Source: Verrucomicrobiota bacterium (GTDB taxonomy: Bacteria > Verrucomicrobiota > Verrucomicrobiia > Opitutales > Opitutaceae). From it: a DNA stretch of 33,038 nucleotides. The notes below the pieces were generated by a model. It did not search any database and was not told the origin of the DNA. It saw only the letters and a list, made by a program, of their open reading frames with translations. The stretch is taken from assembly GCA_023446735.1 (NCBI GenBank), contig JAEXPQ010000173.1:1-33038 (forward strand), in the 5' to 3' direction. The position numbers and the translations under genes are program-made. Below are positions 15,505 through 22,692 of this stretch, one piece after another. The stretch's first letter is position 1, and every line of letters begins with the position of its first letter.

Positions 15505-15894
15505 CCGTCGGCCGATTCACCGACGCCCGGCCTCGACTCGTGAGTGCCTCGCCGCCGCCGTGGTGCGGCTCCAGCGCGGGTTGGCGGGAGCCGGGAGTCC
15601 GGCTGGATCCAGACTCTGAATGCCTTCACTGCGCGGGTGGATTCTCAGGCCCATGGGAGGATTCACCGAACTCCTCTCCGGGCTCTTCGTCCCTCGCTCC
15701 CCTGCCGGTGGGTCCTGCCCGTGCCGCCCTTTCCGGGCCGGTTCGCCCACTCCGTGACGCCGTCTAGGGGAGAATCGCACGCTGCAAACAGGGCATTGCG
15801 GTGGCGCGAACCGTGGATCCGACGATAGAGCGAACGCCCGGCCCGGAGTACCTTCCGGTCGGCCCCCCGCCCCCCACGAAGGAGATCCACGAAG
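15505..15894. other. Intergenic region, no gene recognised
   Basis: Nothing with codon bias or a recognisable product is seen in these 390 bp. The right end carries AAGGAG at 15879-15884, ten bases before the ATG of the PEP-CTERM gene, one of the few clear Shine-Dalgarno sites in the window. Confidence 0.6.
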
Positions 15895-16572
15895 ATGAAG
15901 ACACGATGGCTGATCCAGTTCCTCGCCTTGGCGGCAGCCCTGCAATCCCCATTGGCTGCCCGCGCGGAGCTGATCCTGCGGGCGTCCGCGTTCGACAACA
16001 TGTCGCTCTCCGACCGCTCATCACCTTTCCACCTGACCGCCAACTACGCCAACGGGGAAAAGAACGTGGGGTTGGTCCGTTTCGATCTGCCCGAGATCGG
16101 CACGCCGATCCGTTCCGCCACGCTCAGCATCTACCATCTCTACAACCCGGGGCCGGAGTCCACCTTCGGACTGTTCCGAAACACCGCGGCCTGGACCCCC
16201 GCAACGGTCACAACCTGGAGCACACTCCCGTCCCACGATCCTATACCCTTCGCGACATTGCACCTCGAGGACTCGCTCTGGGGACAGTGGCGCACCGTGG
16301 ATATCACGGAAATGGTTTCACTGTGGGCGACCGAGGCCGTGCCCAACCACGGGTTCCGCCTCGAACGGCTCGATCAACCCAATCCGGCCCTCTTTCTCGA
16401 GGGGAAGGACTATTTTGCGCCGATGCTCGCCATCAATGGTGGCGTCCCCGAACCTGCGGCGTTCGGCCTTCTCGGGGCGTTGGTGATGATCTTTCTGGTG
16501 GCGGCGCGTCACCTCCTCCGCCGGCCGGTGTGCGCACCGTCGCCGAAAGCCGCCTGCGGTGGGCCCCATTGA
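15895..16572 (+). CDS. PEP-CTERM protein with DNRLRE-like domain
   Basis: The protein has 225 residues. It has a signal peptide (1-24, ending AARA) and a beta-sandwich resembling DNRLRE domains (NVGLVRFDLPEIGTPIRSAT, LSIYHLYNP and later TVTTWSTLP). A C-terminal sorting signal follows: VPEPAAFGLLGALV at residue 184, a hydrophobic segment, and RHLLRRPV. PEP-CTERM proteins are exported and processed by exosortase, usually for surface or exopolysaccharide association. The tail extends 14 residues past the arginines (CAPSPKAACGGPH), which is longer than usual. AAGGAG lies ten bases upstream of the ATG. No exosortase gene is in the window. Confidence 0.82.
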   Translation: MKTRWLIQFLALAAALQSPLAARAELILRASAFDNMSLSDRSSPFHLTANYANGEKNVGLVRFDLPEIGTPIRSATLSIYHLYNPGPESTFGLFRNTAAWTPATVTTWSTLPSHDPIPFATLHLEDSLWGQWRTVDITEMVSLWATEAVPNHGFRLERLDQPNPALFLEGKDYFAPMLAINGGVPEPAAFGLLGALVMIFLVAARHLLRRPVCAPSPKAACGGPH

Positions 16573-16640
16573 TCCTCGCGGATTGAACTGGCGCCCGATG
16601 GTGGAACAGAGCCGCTTGGCTGGTGGCTGGGGGAGGGCCT

Positions 16641-16755
16641 GAAGGGGTCATGTCGCGACTCTCAACAAGCCCCGCTCGCCCTCATCGCCCGCCCGCTTGA
16701 TGCCCTCTGCCGGGATGTGGAGGACTGAGCGCCGCACAGCGGCGCGTGACAGGTG
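16641..16755 (+). repeat. Mini-NERD element B, with gene end, stop codon and hairpin
   Basis: The element starts GGGGTCATGTCGCGACTCTC and AACAAGCCCCGCTCGCCCTC, then gives the NERD C-terminal codons (GATGCCCTCTGCCGGGATGT, GGAGGACTGA, encoding DALCRDVED and a stop at 16726-16728). A hairpin at 16729-16745 and GTGACAGGTGGC follow, as after the full gene. It is therefore the full locus with its middle removed. Confidence 0.68.
16729..16745 (+). terminator. Hairpin of mini-NERD element B
   Basis: GCGCCGC ACA GCGGCGC is a perfect seven-pair stem with a three-base loop just after the TGA. It corresponds to the hairpin at 12924-12940 with a compensating base change, so the fold has been kept. Confidence 0.5.
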
Positions 16756-17102
16756 GCTGAGGACAGACGGATTTTGCATGCATCAGTAGGTGCCCCATTC
16801 CGTCCTCGGCGCACTCCGCGCCCCCGCGTGAGCACCGCTTCGGCGGAGCGCCTTCGTCGCCCCGCTGTAGGATCGGATCGGTGAGCCTCGTGCAATACCC
16901 TGACCGAGGTGGGCCGCGTTGCCCCAACGCGGTCGTGGGTGCGAGCCGCCGGGAGCAGCGCCGTTTCACGAGTGATCGTGGTTCCGCTGTGGGCGACGTC
17001 CTCGACCCGCTTGAGGGCAAGCGGGTCCACCCGCAGCCGTCAGGCAAGGCCCGATGGTGCCCGCCTGAATTCGCGGTTCCACCTTCCGAGCCACGACCCG
17101 CC

Positions 17103-17190
17103 GTCGTCTGTCCTCCGCTGTCCACCGGCCACCGCCCACGGTCCACCGGCAACCGGCCACCGGCTACCGTCCTCCGTCGTCCGTCCCTCC
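17103..17190 (+). repeat. Degenerate heptanucleotide array
   Basis: Units include GTCGTCT, GTCCTCC, then GTCCACC, GGCCACC, GCCCACG, GTCCACC, GGCAACC, GGCCACC, GGCTACC, and again GTCCTCC, GTCGTCC. The order GTCCACC-GGCAACC-GGC(C/T)ACC also occurs at 9403-9430, which suggests copying of multi-unit stretches and not only slippage. It ends about 35 bp before the next ATG. Confidence 0.75.
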
Positions 17191-17225
17191 GTTGACACCA
17201 CCGGCCGCGCCCGGAAGCTCCCGCC

Positions 17226-18410
17226 ATGCTCGCGACCGAACACACCTTCGAGGGCTGGCAGGCGCGCGTACGACCCGAAGGCCGCAGCCGCTACTTCGGC
17301 GCCGCCTTCCTCGCGTTCTGGCTCTGCGGCTGGGCGGTGGGCGAAGTCATGGTACTGGGCATCCTCGCCGGCGGCTTGTGGACGCTCATCACCGGCACGC
17401 CGCCCCACCCGCATTTCGACACCGTGCACGGCACCGCCATCTGGCCCGTCGGCGCCTTCCTCCTGCTCTGGCTCACGCTCTGGACCATCGGCGGGATCAC
17501 CGCGGGCTGGACGTTGCTGCGCCTGCTCTGGGGCGAGGACCGCATCACGCTGCGCGCCGATGTCCTGCGCGTCGAACGCCGCGCCGCCCCGCTGCGCCGC
17601 GTCCGCGAGGTGCGCCGCGACGAGGTCCTGCGTTTCTACCGCGTGCGGGCGAAGGGCACGCAGTATCAGATCGTCGCCGACACGCGCCGCGGGCCGGTCG
17701 TCGTCACCGACCTCGCCTCGCCGGCCGACCTGGACGCGCTCGAACCGGCGCTCGCGCGCGAGCTGCGCCTCACGCCGGAGCGGTCGCTCGAGTTGCCCGC
17801 CGGCTGGGAGCAGGTGCCGATCCCCGAGGGCGGCACCGCCTTCGTCGAGGCGCCCGCCCGCCGGCGTCGGCTCGGATGGGTCGTTAGTCTGCTTGCCGGC
17901 ACCCTCGCGCTGATCGCGCTCTGGAGCGCCGCCACCCACCAGCCGATCGCGACGGTGGTCTGCGCGCTCGGCGCCGGTCTGATCGGTTGGGGCGCGGCGC
18001 GGCTGCTCCTCGGGCGGTACGAATGGCAATTGGCCGGCACACGCCTGCGCCTGGTGTGGCGCTACCGCGACCGGACCCGCACGCTCTGCGAGGGCGACCG
18101 GTTGCGGTTGCGCGTCACAACCGACAGCGACAACGACGAGTCGTTTCACCTGGAGTTGATCCCGATCGCCGGCCCCGCCACAGCCAAACCGCGGCCCCGC
18201 ACCATCGCCCGCGCGCTGCATTCGCCCGCGGCGCCGCTCGCGTTGGGCGAGTGGCTCGCCCAGCGGACGGGGCTTCCACTGGAGAACAGCGTGCCAACGG
18301 CGGCCGACAAGGCGGAGCAGATCGAGGCGATGCGCCGCAAACTCGAGGCCTCGGGCCGCTTCGGCCGCTGGATGGCCAGGCTCCTGCCGCCCGCCCGCTC
18401 GGGACGCTGA
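17226..18410 (+). CDS. Four-helix membrane protein with PH-like soluble domains
   Basis: The protein has 394 residues. Membrane segments at about 23-55 and 72-100 are followed by a soluble part that looks like a bacterial PH-like domain (EDRITLRADVLRVERR, then QYQIVADTRRGPVVVTDLAS). A second pair of helices (216-235, 241-262) is followed by another soluble region (YEWQLAGTRLRLVWRYRDRT) that may repeat the design. The C-terminus is basic. No enzyme motif is seen and the function is unknown. Codon use is native and strongly GC3-biased. Confidence 0.72.
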   Translation: MLATEHTFEGWQARVRPEGRSRYFGAAFLAFWLCGWAVGEVMVLGILAGGLWTLITGTPPHPHFDTVHGTAIWPVGAFLLLWLTLWTIGGITAGWTLLRLLWGEDRITLRADVLRVERRAAPLRRVREVRRDEVLRFYRVRAKGTQYQIVADTRRGPVVVTDLASPADLDALEPALARELRLTPERSLELPAGWEQVPIPEGGTAFVEAPARRRRLGWVVSLLAGTLALIALWSAATHQPIATVVCALGAGLIGWGAARLLLGRYEWQLAGTRLRLVWRYRDRTRTLCEGDRLRLRVTTDSDNDESFHLELIPIAGPATAKPRPRTIARALHSPAAPLALGEWLAQRTGLPLENSVPTAADKAEQIEAMRRKLEASGRFGRWMARLLPPARSGR

Positions 18411-18427
18411 GGAACCGGCAACGCCGC

Positions 18428-18769
18428 TCAGGTGGCGCTCGAGATCGTGCTCGTTCGCGCGGTGTCCGCGCGCTGCGCGGCCACGAGGGGCGGCGGAGCG
18501 CTCGGTTGCCCTTCGACCGCGAGGCTGGCGATCCCGTAGCCGAGGCCGGTGAGGCCGTTCTTCCAGAGGATCGCGCCGGTCTGCGGATCGAGGCAGAAGA
18601 GCTCGCCGCCGGTGTGGGCGTAGAGCCGGTCCGGTTGCACGAGGAGGCTCACGAAGTCGTCGCTGGTGAGCGCGCCCTTGAGCTTGGTTCGCCAGAGCTC
18701 GGCGCCGGTGGCGCGATCGAGGGCGGCGACATGGGAATGGGTGCCGAGGAACAGGGTATTGGAGGCCAT
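18428..18769 (-). CDS. Short PQQ-like beta-propeller repeat protein
   Basis: The protein has 113 residues with two PQQ-type repeats: FLGTHSHVAALDRATGAELW and GGELFCLDPQTGAILWKNGL, each ending in the alanine-aspartate-x-x-TG-x-x-W pattern. A full propeller needs more blades, so it may oligomerise or bind a partner. I associate proteins of this size with Opitutus relatives. It has no signal peptide. The start is ATG 18769, 112 bp from the divergent beta-lactamase gene. The stop lies 18 bp from the convergent membrane-protein gene. Confidence 0.75.
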   Translation of the reverse strand: MASNTLFLGTHSHVAALDRATGAELWRTKLKGALTSDDFVSLLVQPDRLYAHTGGELFCLDPQTGAILWKNGLTGLGYGIASLAVEGQPSAPPPLVAAQRADTARTSTISSAT

Positions 18770-18881
18770 CGGTAACGCCGTCGATGCTGGAGCGTCACGG
18801 CGCCAGACGCCAGTACTTCGCCGGCGGGCGCACGGTTCCTGGTTTCCACCCAGCCCGGTCGCTGTCACGGTGAGCCCAAGC

Positions 18882-19700
18882 ATGCACCACCTTCTTCGCT
18901 GTGCGGTCGCGCTCCTCGGTCTCGTGGCGCTGGCACGCGCCGAGCCCACACCCACCTTCGATCCCGCGCTCGCCGCACCGTTTGCCGCGCGGCAGGTGAG
19001 CGGAGTCTTCGCCGCGCTGGATGCCCGCACCGGCACGATCGTGACGAACGACCCGGTGCGCGCCGCCACGCGTTTCCTGCCCTGCTCCACCTTCAAGATC
19101 CCCAACTCGCTCATCGCCCTCGAGTGCGGCGCCGTCGAGAACGTCGACACCGTCATCCCGTGGGACCACGTGGAGCGCTGGAACAAGGCCTGGAATCGGG
19201 ACTACACGATGCGCGAGGCGCTACCGCGCTCGACCGTGTGGTTCTACCAGGAGCTCGCGCGGCGCGTCGGGCCAGAGCGGATGCGGGAGTGGCTGCGCCG
19301 GATCGGCTACGGCAACGCCGACATCGGCGGCGGCATCGACCGTTTCTGGCTCGATGGCGCGCTGCGGATCTCGGCCCTCGAGCAGCTCGACTTCCTCCGG
19401 CGGTTCCGCGACCGCCAATTGCCCTTCCGGCCCGAGGTGCAGGCGGCTGTGTTGGAAATCCTGATCGCCGACCAGCGCGACGGCTGGGTCCTGCGCGGCA
19501 AGACCGGCACCGCCCTGGAGGGCGAGCGCGGCCTCGGCTGGTATGTCGGCTGGGTGGAGACACCGCGGGGCCCCGTGTACTTCGCGCTCAACCTCGACAC
19601 CGACCGCGCCGGCGCGCTCGATCCCCGCCCCCGCAAACAGATCGCCTACGAGGCGCTAGTCCACCTCGGCGCCCTGCCGGCCGGCACGACTCCGCCTTGA
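18882..19700 (+). CDS. Class D (OXA-type) beta-lactamase
   Basis: The protein has 272 residues with a signal peptide (1-20, ending LARA), so it acts in the periplasm. All class D motifs are present: the nucleophile tetrad S69-T-F-K72 (with the lysine that becomes carboxylated), S117-T-V119, Y143-G-N145 followed by Trp156, and K207-T-G209 with GLGWYVGWVE after it. These enzymes hydrolyse beta-lactam rings through a serine acyl-enzyme; the exact spectrum cannot be read from sequence. The length is usual. ATG 18882 starts the signal peptide; a longer frame upstream overlaps the divergent gene and is rejected. The gene is GC-rich like its surroundings and not linked to mobile DNA, so it looks like an intrinsic chromosomal enzyme. 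Confidence 0.9.
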   Translation: MHHLLRCAVALLGLVALARAEPTPTFDPALAAPFAARQVSGVFAALDARTGTIVTNDPVRAATRFLPCSTFKIPNSLIALECGAVENVDTVIPWDHVERWNKAWNRDYTMREALPRSTVWFYQELARRVGPERMREWLRRIGYGNADIGGGIDRFWLDGALRISALEQLDFLRRFRDRQLPFRPEVQAAVLEILIADQRDGWVLRGKTGTALEGERGLGWYVGWVETPRGPVYFALNLDTDRAGALDPRPRKQIAYEALVHLGALPAGTTPP

Positions 19701-19754
19701 TTTGCGACGCGACTTCGCCGGCACTGCCCCAACTCGGCATCGCGTTCCGGAAAT

Positions 19755-19772
19755 GGGACGGACGAGTCTCGC
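19755..19772 (+). promoter_or_regulatory. Candidate enhancer (upstream activating) site, copy 1
   Basis: GGGACGGACGAGTCTCGC contains GGGAC-N6-GTCTC, an imperfect dyad. It lies 104 bp upstream of the -24 GG of the sigma-54 promoter. The same element, GGGACGG-N5-TCTCGC, preceded by AAA-N, is found 105 bp upstream of the other sigma-54 promoter (26405-26422). Over 22 aligned bases 17-18 agree. A binding-protein role is inferred from conserved sequence and spacing. Confidence 0.5.
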
Positions 19773-19793
19773 CGCGGCGAAATCCGCCGAGGG

Positions 19794-19807
19794 GCGCCTT
19801 CCGGCGC
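19794..19807 (+). terminator. Small hairpin downstream of the beta-lactamase gene
   Basis: GCGCC-TTCC-GGCGC is a compact five-pair hairpin 94 bp past the beta-lactamase stop. It is GC-rich and lacks a T-run, so its role as terminator is only possible. It lies between the enhancer-like site and the sigma-54 promoter. Confidence 0.3.
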
Positions 19808-19857
19808 GATAAACGCTTCTGCCTGCCGTCCAGCTTGTTAGGCACCGCAGAAACACT

Positions 19858-19873
19858 TGGCACGCCCGGTGCA
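19858..19873 (+). promoter_or_regulatory. Sigma-54 (RpoN) promoter, copy 1
   Basis: TGGCACGCCCGGTGCA fits the -24/-12 consensus TGGCACG-N4-TTGCW. The invariant GG (19859-19860) and GC (19871-19872) are separated by exactly ten bases. Transcription would start near 19884, giving a leader of about 17 nt before the ATG at 19901. The spacing and a matching partner at 26509-26524 make chance unlikely. Confidence 0.72.
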
Positions 19874-19900
19874 ATGGAGAGGGCACAACCAACACGTACC

Positions 19901-20086
19901 ATGAAGAACCTCCTTTGCTCCCTTCCCCTCCTGCTCACCGCCACCGCGATCGCGCTGTTCCTCGGCGCCTGTGCTTTCGGCCTGCGCCTCTCGCCCGACG
20001 GACTCGCGCTCGGAGCCGGCCTCCTCACCTGCCTCGGCCTGACCGCCATGTCCGCCTGCGACAGCCGCCGCACCAACTACTGCTGA
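19901..20086 (+). CDS. Small membrane protein, sigma-54-driven paralogue 1
   Basis: This 61-residue protein is almost wholly hydrophobic, with two segments (about 6-28 and 33-52): LPLLLTATAIALFLGACAFG and GLALGAGLLTCLGLTAMSAC. About 40 positions match the paralogue at 26551-26739 with one single-residue gap. The tail is short and polar (DSRRTNYC). LFLGAC could be a lipobox, giving a small lipoprotein, or the protein may simply span the membrane twice. No named family comes to mind, and entericidin-like stress proteins are only a loose analogy. A sigma-54 promoter lies directly upstream with a shared enhancer-like site, so expression should depend on an enhancer-binding activator responding to some stress or growth signal. 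Confidence 0.75.
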   Translation: MKNLLCSLPLLLTATAIALFLGACAFGLRLSPDGLALGAGLLTCLGLTAMSACDSRRTNYC

Positions 20087-20700
20087 TCTCGCCGCCCGCG
20101 CCGCGAGAGAAGGTCCCCCGAGGTCCTCTCGCGACTCTCAACAAGCCCAGACCGCCCGCCAGCTCGATGCCCTCTGCCGCGAAGCGGACGACTGACGTCA
20201 ACGTGACAGGCGACAAGGGTGACTGGTGACAAGGTCACATGTAATTGAAGTTCGTTGACTGACGACAGGGGGCAGACGGCGGATGCCTGAGTAGAAGGCG
20301 AAATAGAGACAGGTTGCAGGTGAGCGGAGGGCTGATCGGGCTGAAGGACAGTTGAAGACCGGGCATCACTATCCATCCGCGGCCATCCGTCGGTGCCCCA
20401 CTCCGTCCTCCGCGCACTCCGCGCCTCCGCGGGCACACCTTTCCGAAACCGGAACCAATCCGACCTCACGCGGAGCCGCAGAGACCGCAGAGGGAAAGGA
20501 CGAACGGGGGTCGGGGCGCAAGTCTCGCAATCGTCGAATCGGACCCACCGTCGACCGCCGGCGATCCGATCCGTTCGTCCCCGCGGACTCGTCGGTCACG
20601 AGGGTGTTCCGGCGACGCCCTTCGGGAGAAGGGCCGGCCCGCCGAAACCGTTTTCTGGCGCTTCGCCGCCCGACATCCCAGTCCGCGGGCGCGGGCGGCA
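20087..20700. other. Intergenic region with mini-NERD element and spacer repeats
   Basis: These 614 bp hold mini-NERD element C (20118-20220), GTGACAGG/GTGACAAGG repeats, and GCACTCCGCGCCTCCGCGGG-type phrases near 20415. No gene is seen; open frames on both strands lack codon bias and recognisable products. Confidence 0.65.
20118..20220 (+). repeat. Mini-NERD element C
   Basis: The element reads TCTCGCGACTCTCAACAAGC, then CGCCCGCCAGCTCGATGCCC, TCTGCCGCGAAGCGGACGAC and TGA (20193-20195), matching the NERD C-terminus (ARQLDALCREADD). GTGACAGGCGACAAGG follows. Its upstream join is the same as in elements A and B, but several bases differ, so it is an older or independent copy. Confidence 0.62.
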
Positions 20701-21867
20701 TCACTCCGCCAACGCCGACAGCGGCACGCGGGTGAGCTCCACGTCCTCCTTGTTCGTCGCGTAGACGACGTACAGGAAACCGTCCGCGACCAGGCTCTTC
20801 GGATAATGGTAGCCGGGGCGCTTGTACTTTCCCGGATACCGCAGCGGCGGCAGGTCGCCGGTCCCGCGGAGCAGGAGACTCCGGTCGAACACGTGGCCGT
20901 CGCGGCCGAGCGTGACCGCCAACGGGACGCGTTCGCGGGTCCCGCTCGGGCAGTTCACCAGGAAGGCCGTGCCGTCGGGCAGGTTGCCCGCGCTCTGTTT
21001 GGCGCGCGCATCGGGCATGGCGGTCGGGACCGGTGTCGACCACGTCGCACCCCGATCGGTGCTCACCGCCGCCAGTTGGCGGTACGTGGAGGCCTGGTCG
21101 CGGAACACCATCACGAGCGCACCGTCGTGCGCGCGCCGGAAGAGGCTCGGTTCCAGCTCGCGGCTCGTGGGCGGCTTGAACTCGAGGTTGCGCAGCGCGC
21201 CCTCCGTCCACCCGCCCGTCCCGAGCGGATCGTCGGAGTGGAACGGTTTCGCCACCAGGCCGGGCGGCACATGGAACGCAGTGTGCAGGCGCCCGTCGTA
21301 GGCGTGGATGTCCTGCTCGATCACGCCCTCGAACGGGCGGCCGTCGCGGCCGCCGAGCCGCCGCGGCTCGCTCCAACGCTCGCCGTCGCCGCTGGTCCGA
21401 TACTCGGTGTGCCCGCCCGCGCCGCCGCCGAAGCCCCGCGGCCAGACGTTCACGAAGGCGACCAGCGTCGCGCCGTCGGTCCACCACCCGCCGCTCGTGC
21501 GCATGACGCCGCCCTCCGCCGCGGCGGACAGCGCCCGGGGCGGGCTCCACGTCTCGCCGTCGGCGCTCGTGCTGTACGCGACCCAGGTGTCGGGCGAGTC
21601 CTCGTCCTGCGCCGAGCTCTGCCATTGGACGAACCACCGGCCGCGGAACACCGCCACCGCCGCGCCGTTGGCGTAGTGGTCAGTGCCGGCAGCCGGCCGG
21701 AAGACCGTCGCGGTGCGCACCCCGGCGGGACGCGCGAGCCCGAGGTCCTCGCGCCCCGCCGCGAACAAGCCGGGCGCGATCCCGTACGGAGGCGGCTCCG
21801 GTTCCGCCGCGGCCGTCGCGGACACGGCGCCCCACAGGAACAGTCCAGCGAGAAGGCGGTGGCGCAT
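20701..21867 (-). CDS. Secreted BNR-repeat/sialidase-like protein
   Basis: The protein has 388 residues with a signal peptide (1-21, MRHRLLAGLFLWGAVSATAA). The mature part looks like a six-bladed sialidase-type propeller with Asp-box motifs (AYSTSADGETWSPP, YRTSGDGERWSEP and VSTDRGATWSTP). A central FRDQASTYRQLAAVSTDRGA and a C-terminal GYHYPKSLVADGFLYVVY add to the resemblance to exo-sialidase-like glycosidases. The arginine triad of true sialidases cannot be assigned with confidence, so substrate and even activity are open. The gene stands alone on the minus strand. It fits a polysaccharide-degrading lifestyle together with the other secreted proteins. Confidence 0.8.
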   Translation of the reverse strand: MRHRLLAGLFLWGAVSATAAAEPEPPPYGIAPGLFAAGREDLGLARPAGVRTATVFRPAAGTDHYANGAAVAVFRGRWFVQWQSSAQDEDSPDTWVAYSTSADGETWSPPRALSAAAEGGVMRTSGGWWTDGATLVAFVNVWPRGFGGGAGGHTEYRTSGDGERWSEPRRLGGRDGRPFEGVIEQDIHAYDGRLHTAFHVPPGLVAKPFHSDDPLGTGGWTEGALRNLEFKPPTSRELEPSLFRRAHDGALVMVFRDQASTYRQLAAVSTDRGATWSTPVPTAMPDARAKQSAGNLPDGTAFLVNCPSGTRERVPLAVTLGRDGHVFDRSLLLRGTGDLPPLRYPGKYKRPGYHYPKSLVADGFLYVVYATNKEDVELTRVPLSALAE

Positions 21868-22016
21868 CGCCCCGTGCTACGCCGGCGCCGCGCGGGCGCA
21901 AGCCACGACGCCAAACCGGCCCGCGCCGCCACCGCGGAGCGCGGCAAACCGCCGCCCGCAGTTGCAACGCCGGGACCGCTCGTATGCTCGCGTCCTTCGT
22001 CGAAACCTTCTCCGCC

Positions 22017-22418
22017 ATGCGCCGTCTGCTTCGCCCTTCCCTCGCCCTGTTGCTCTGCCCGATCGCGGCGGCATCCGCTGCCGACGGCGCCGCCACGGAC
22101 CCCGGCCGGGCGCTCTTCCAGACCTCGTGCGTCGCCTGCCATCGCGCCGACGGCACGGGCGCGGGCCGCATGGGCCCCGCGCTGGTGGGCAGCCCCGCGG
22201 TCTCCGGCCCGCCCGCGCCGCTGATCGACATCGTGCTGCGCGGCTCGCGCGCCGAGCTGCCCAAGGACCGGCCGCGGTATGGCATCGCGATGCCCGGCTT
22301 CGCGAAACTCGACGACCGGCAGGTCGCCGACCTCGTCTCCTTCCTGCGTTCGGCCTTTGGTGACGGCGCGGCGCCGGTCACCCCGGAGCAGGTGGCCGCG
22401 GTGCGCGGGCGCCGGTAA
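22017..22418 (+). CDS. Class I c-type cytochrome
   Basis: The protein has 133 residues with a signal peptide (1-21, ending ASA). C38-V-A-C41-H42 is the covalent haem site, and Met92 in GIAMPGF is the likely sixth ligand. The C-terminal helix LDDRQVADLVSFLRSAF is typical of small periplasmic cytochromes. It would shuttle electrons in the periplasm, partner unknown. ATG 22017 is preferred over 21984, which would add an N-terminus that delays the signal peptide. It is divergent from the sialidase-like gene. Confidence 0.88.
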   Translation: MRRLLRPSLALLLCPIAAASAADGAATDPGRALFQTSCVACHRADGTGAGRMGPALVGSPAVSGPPAPLIDIVLRGSRAELPKDRPRYGIAMPGFAKLDDRQVADLVSFLRSAFGDGAAPVTPEQVAAVRGRR

Positions 22419-22692
22419 CGTCGGTGCCCGCAGACGCGTTCGAAGCGGACAAGAGCGGCGCACAACCCGCGTCGACGAGCGCGCGACGCCACTAGCCCAG
22501 CCCGCATCGCCCGGTTACGGGACCGATCGCACTTCTTGGCACGCAACCATCGTCGAGTGTGCCGATTGAAGCGGGCCGCCCACGCCGCCGACACGCATCG
22601 AATTCTTCGACACGGGCGCCAGCGCGGGGAATTCGCGTTGTCATGCCGGATCCGTTTCAGATAACCATTGGTCGGACCCGCAAACCGTCCCC

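Larger units (their letters stand above)
16573..17225. other. Intergenic region with mini-NERD element and heptamer array
   Basis: These 653 bp contain mini-NERD element B (16641-16755), GCACTCCGCGCCCCCGCGTG-type phrases near 16810, GCTTGAGGGCAAGC near 17010, and the heptamer array at 17103-17190. I find no gene. Confidence 0.65.

Noticed and set aside
18931..18945. Third sigma-54 promoter (TGGCACGCGCCGAGC)
   Set aside because: The GG-N10-GC spacing fits, but the -12 box is GAGC instead of TTGC and it lies inside the beta-lactamase signal peptide codons.
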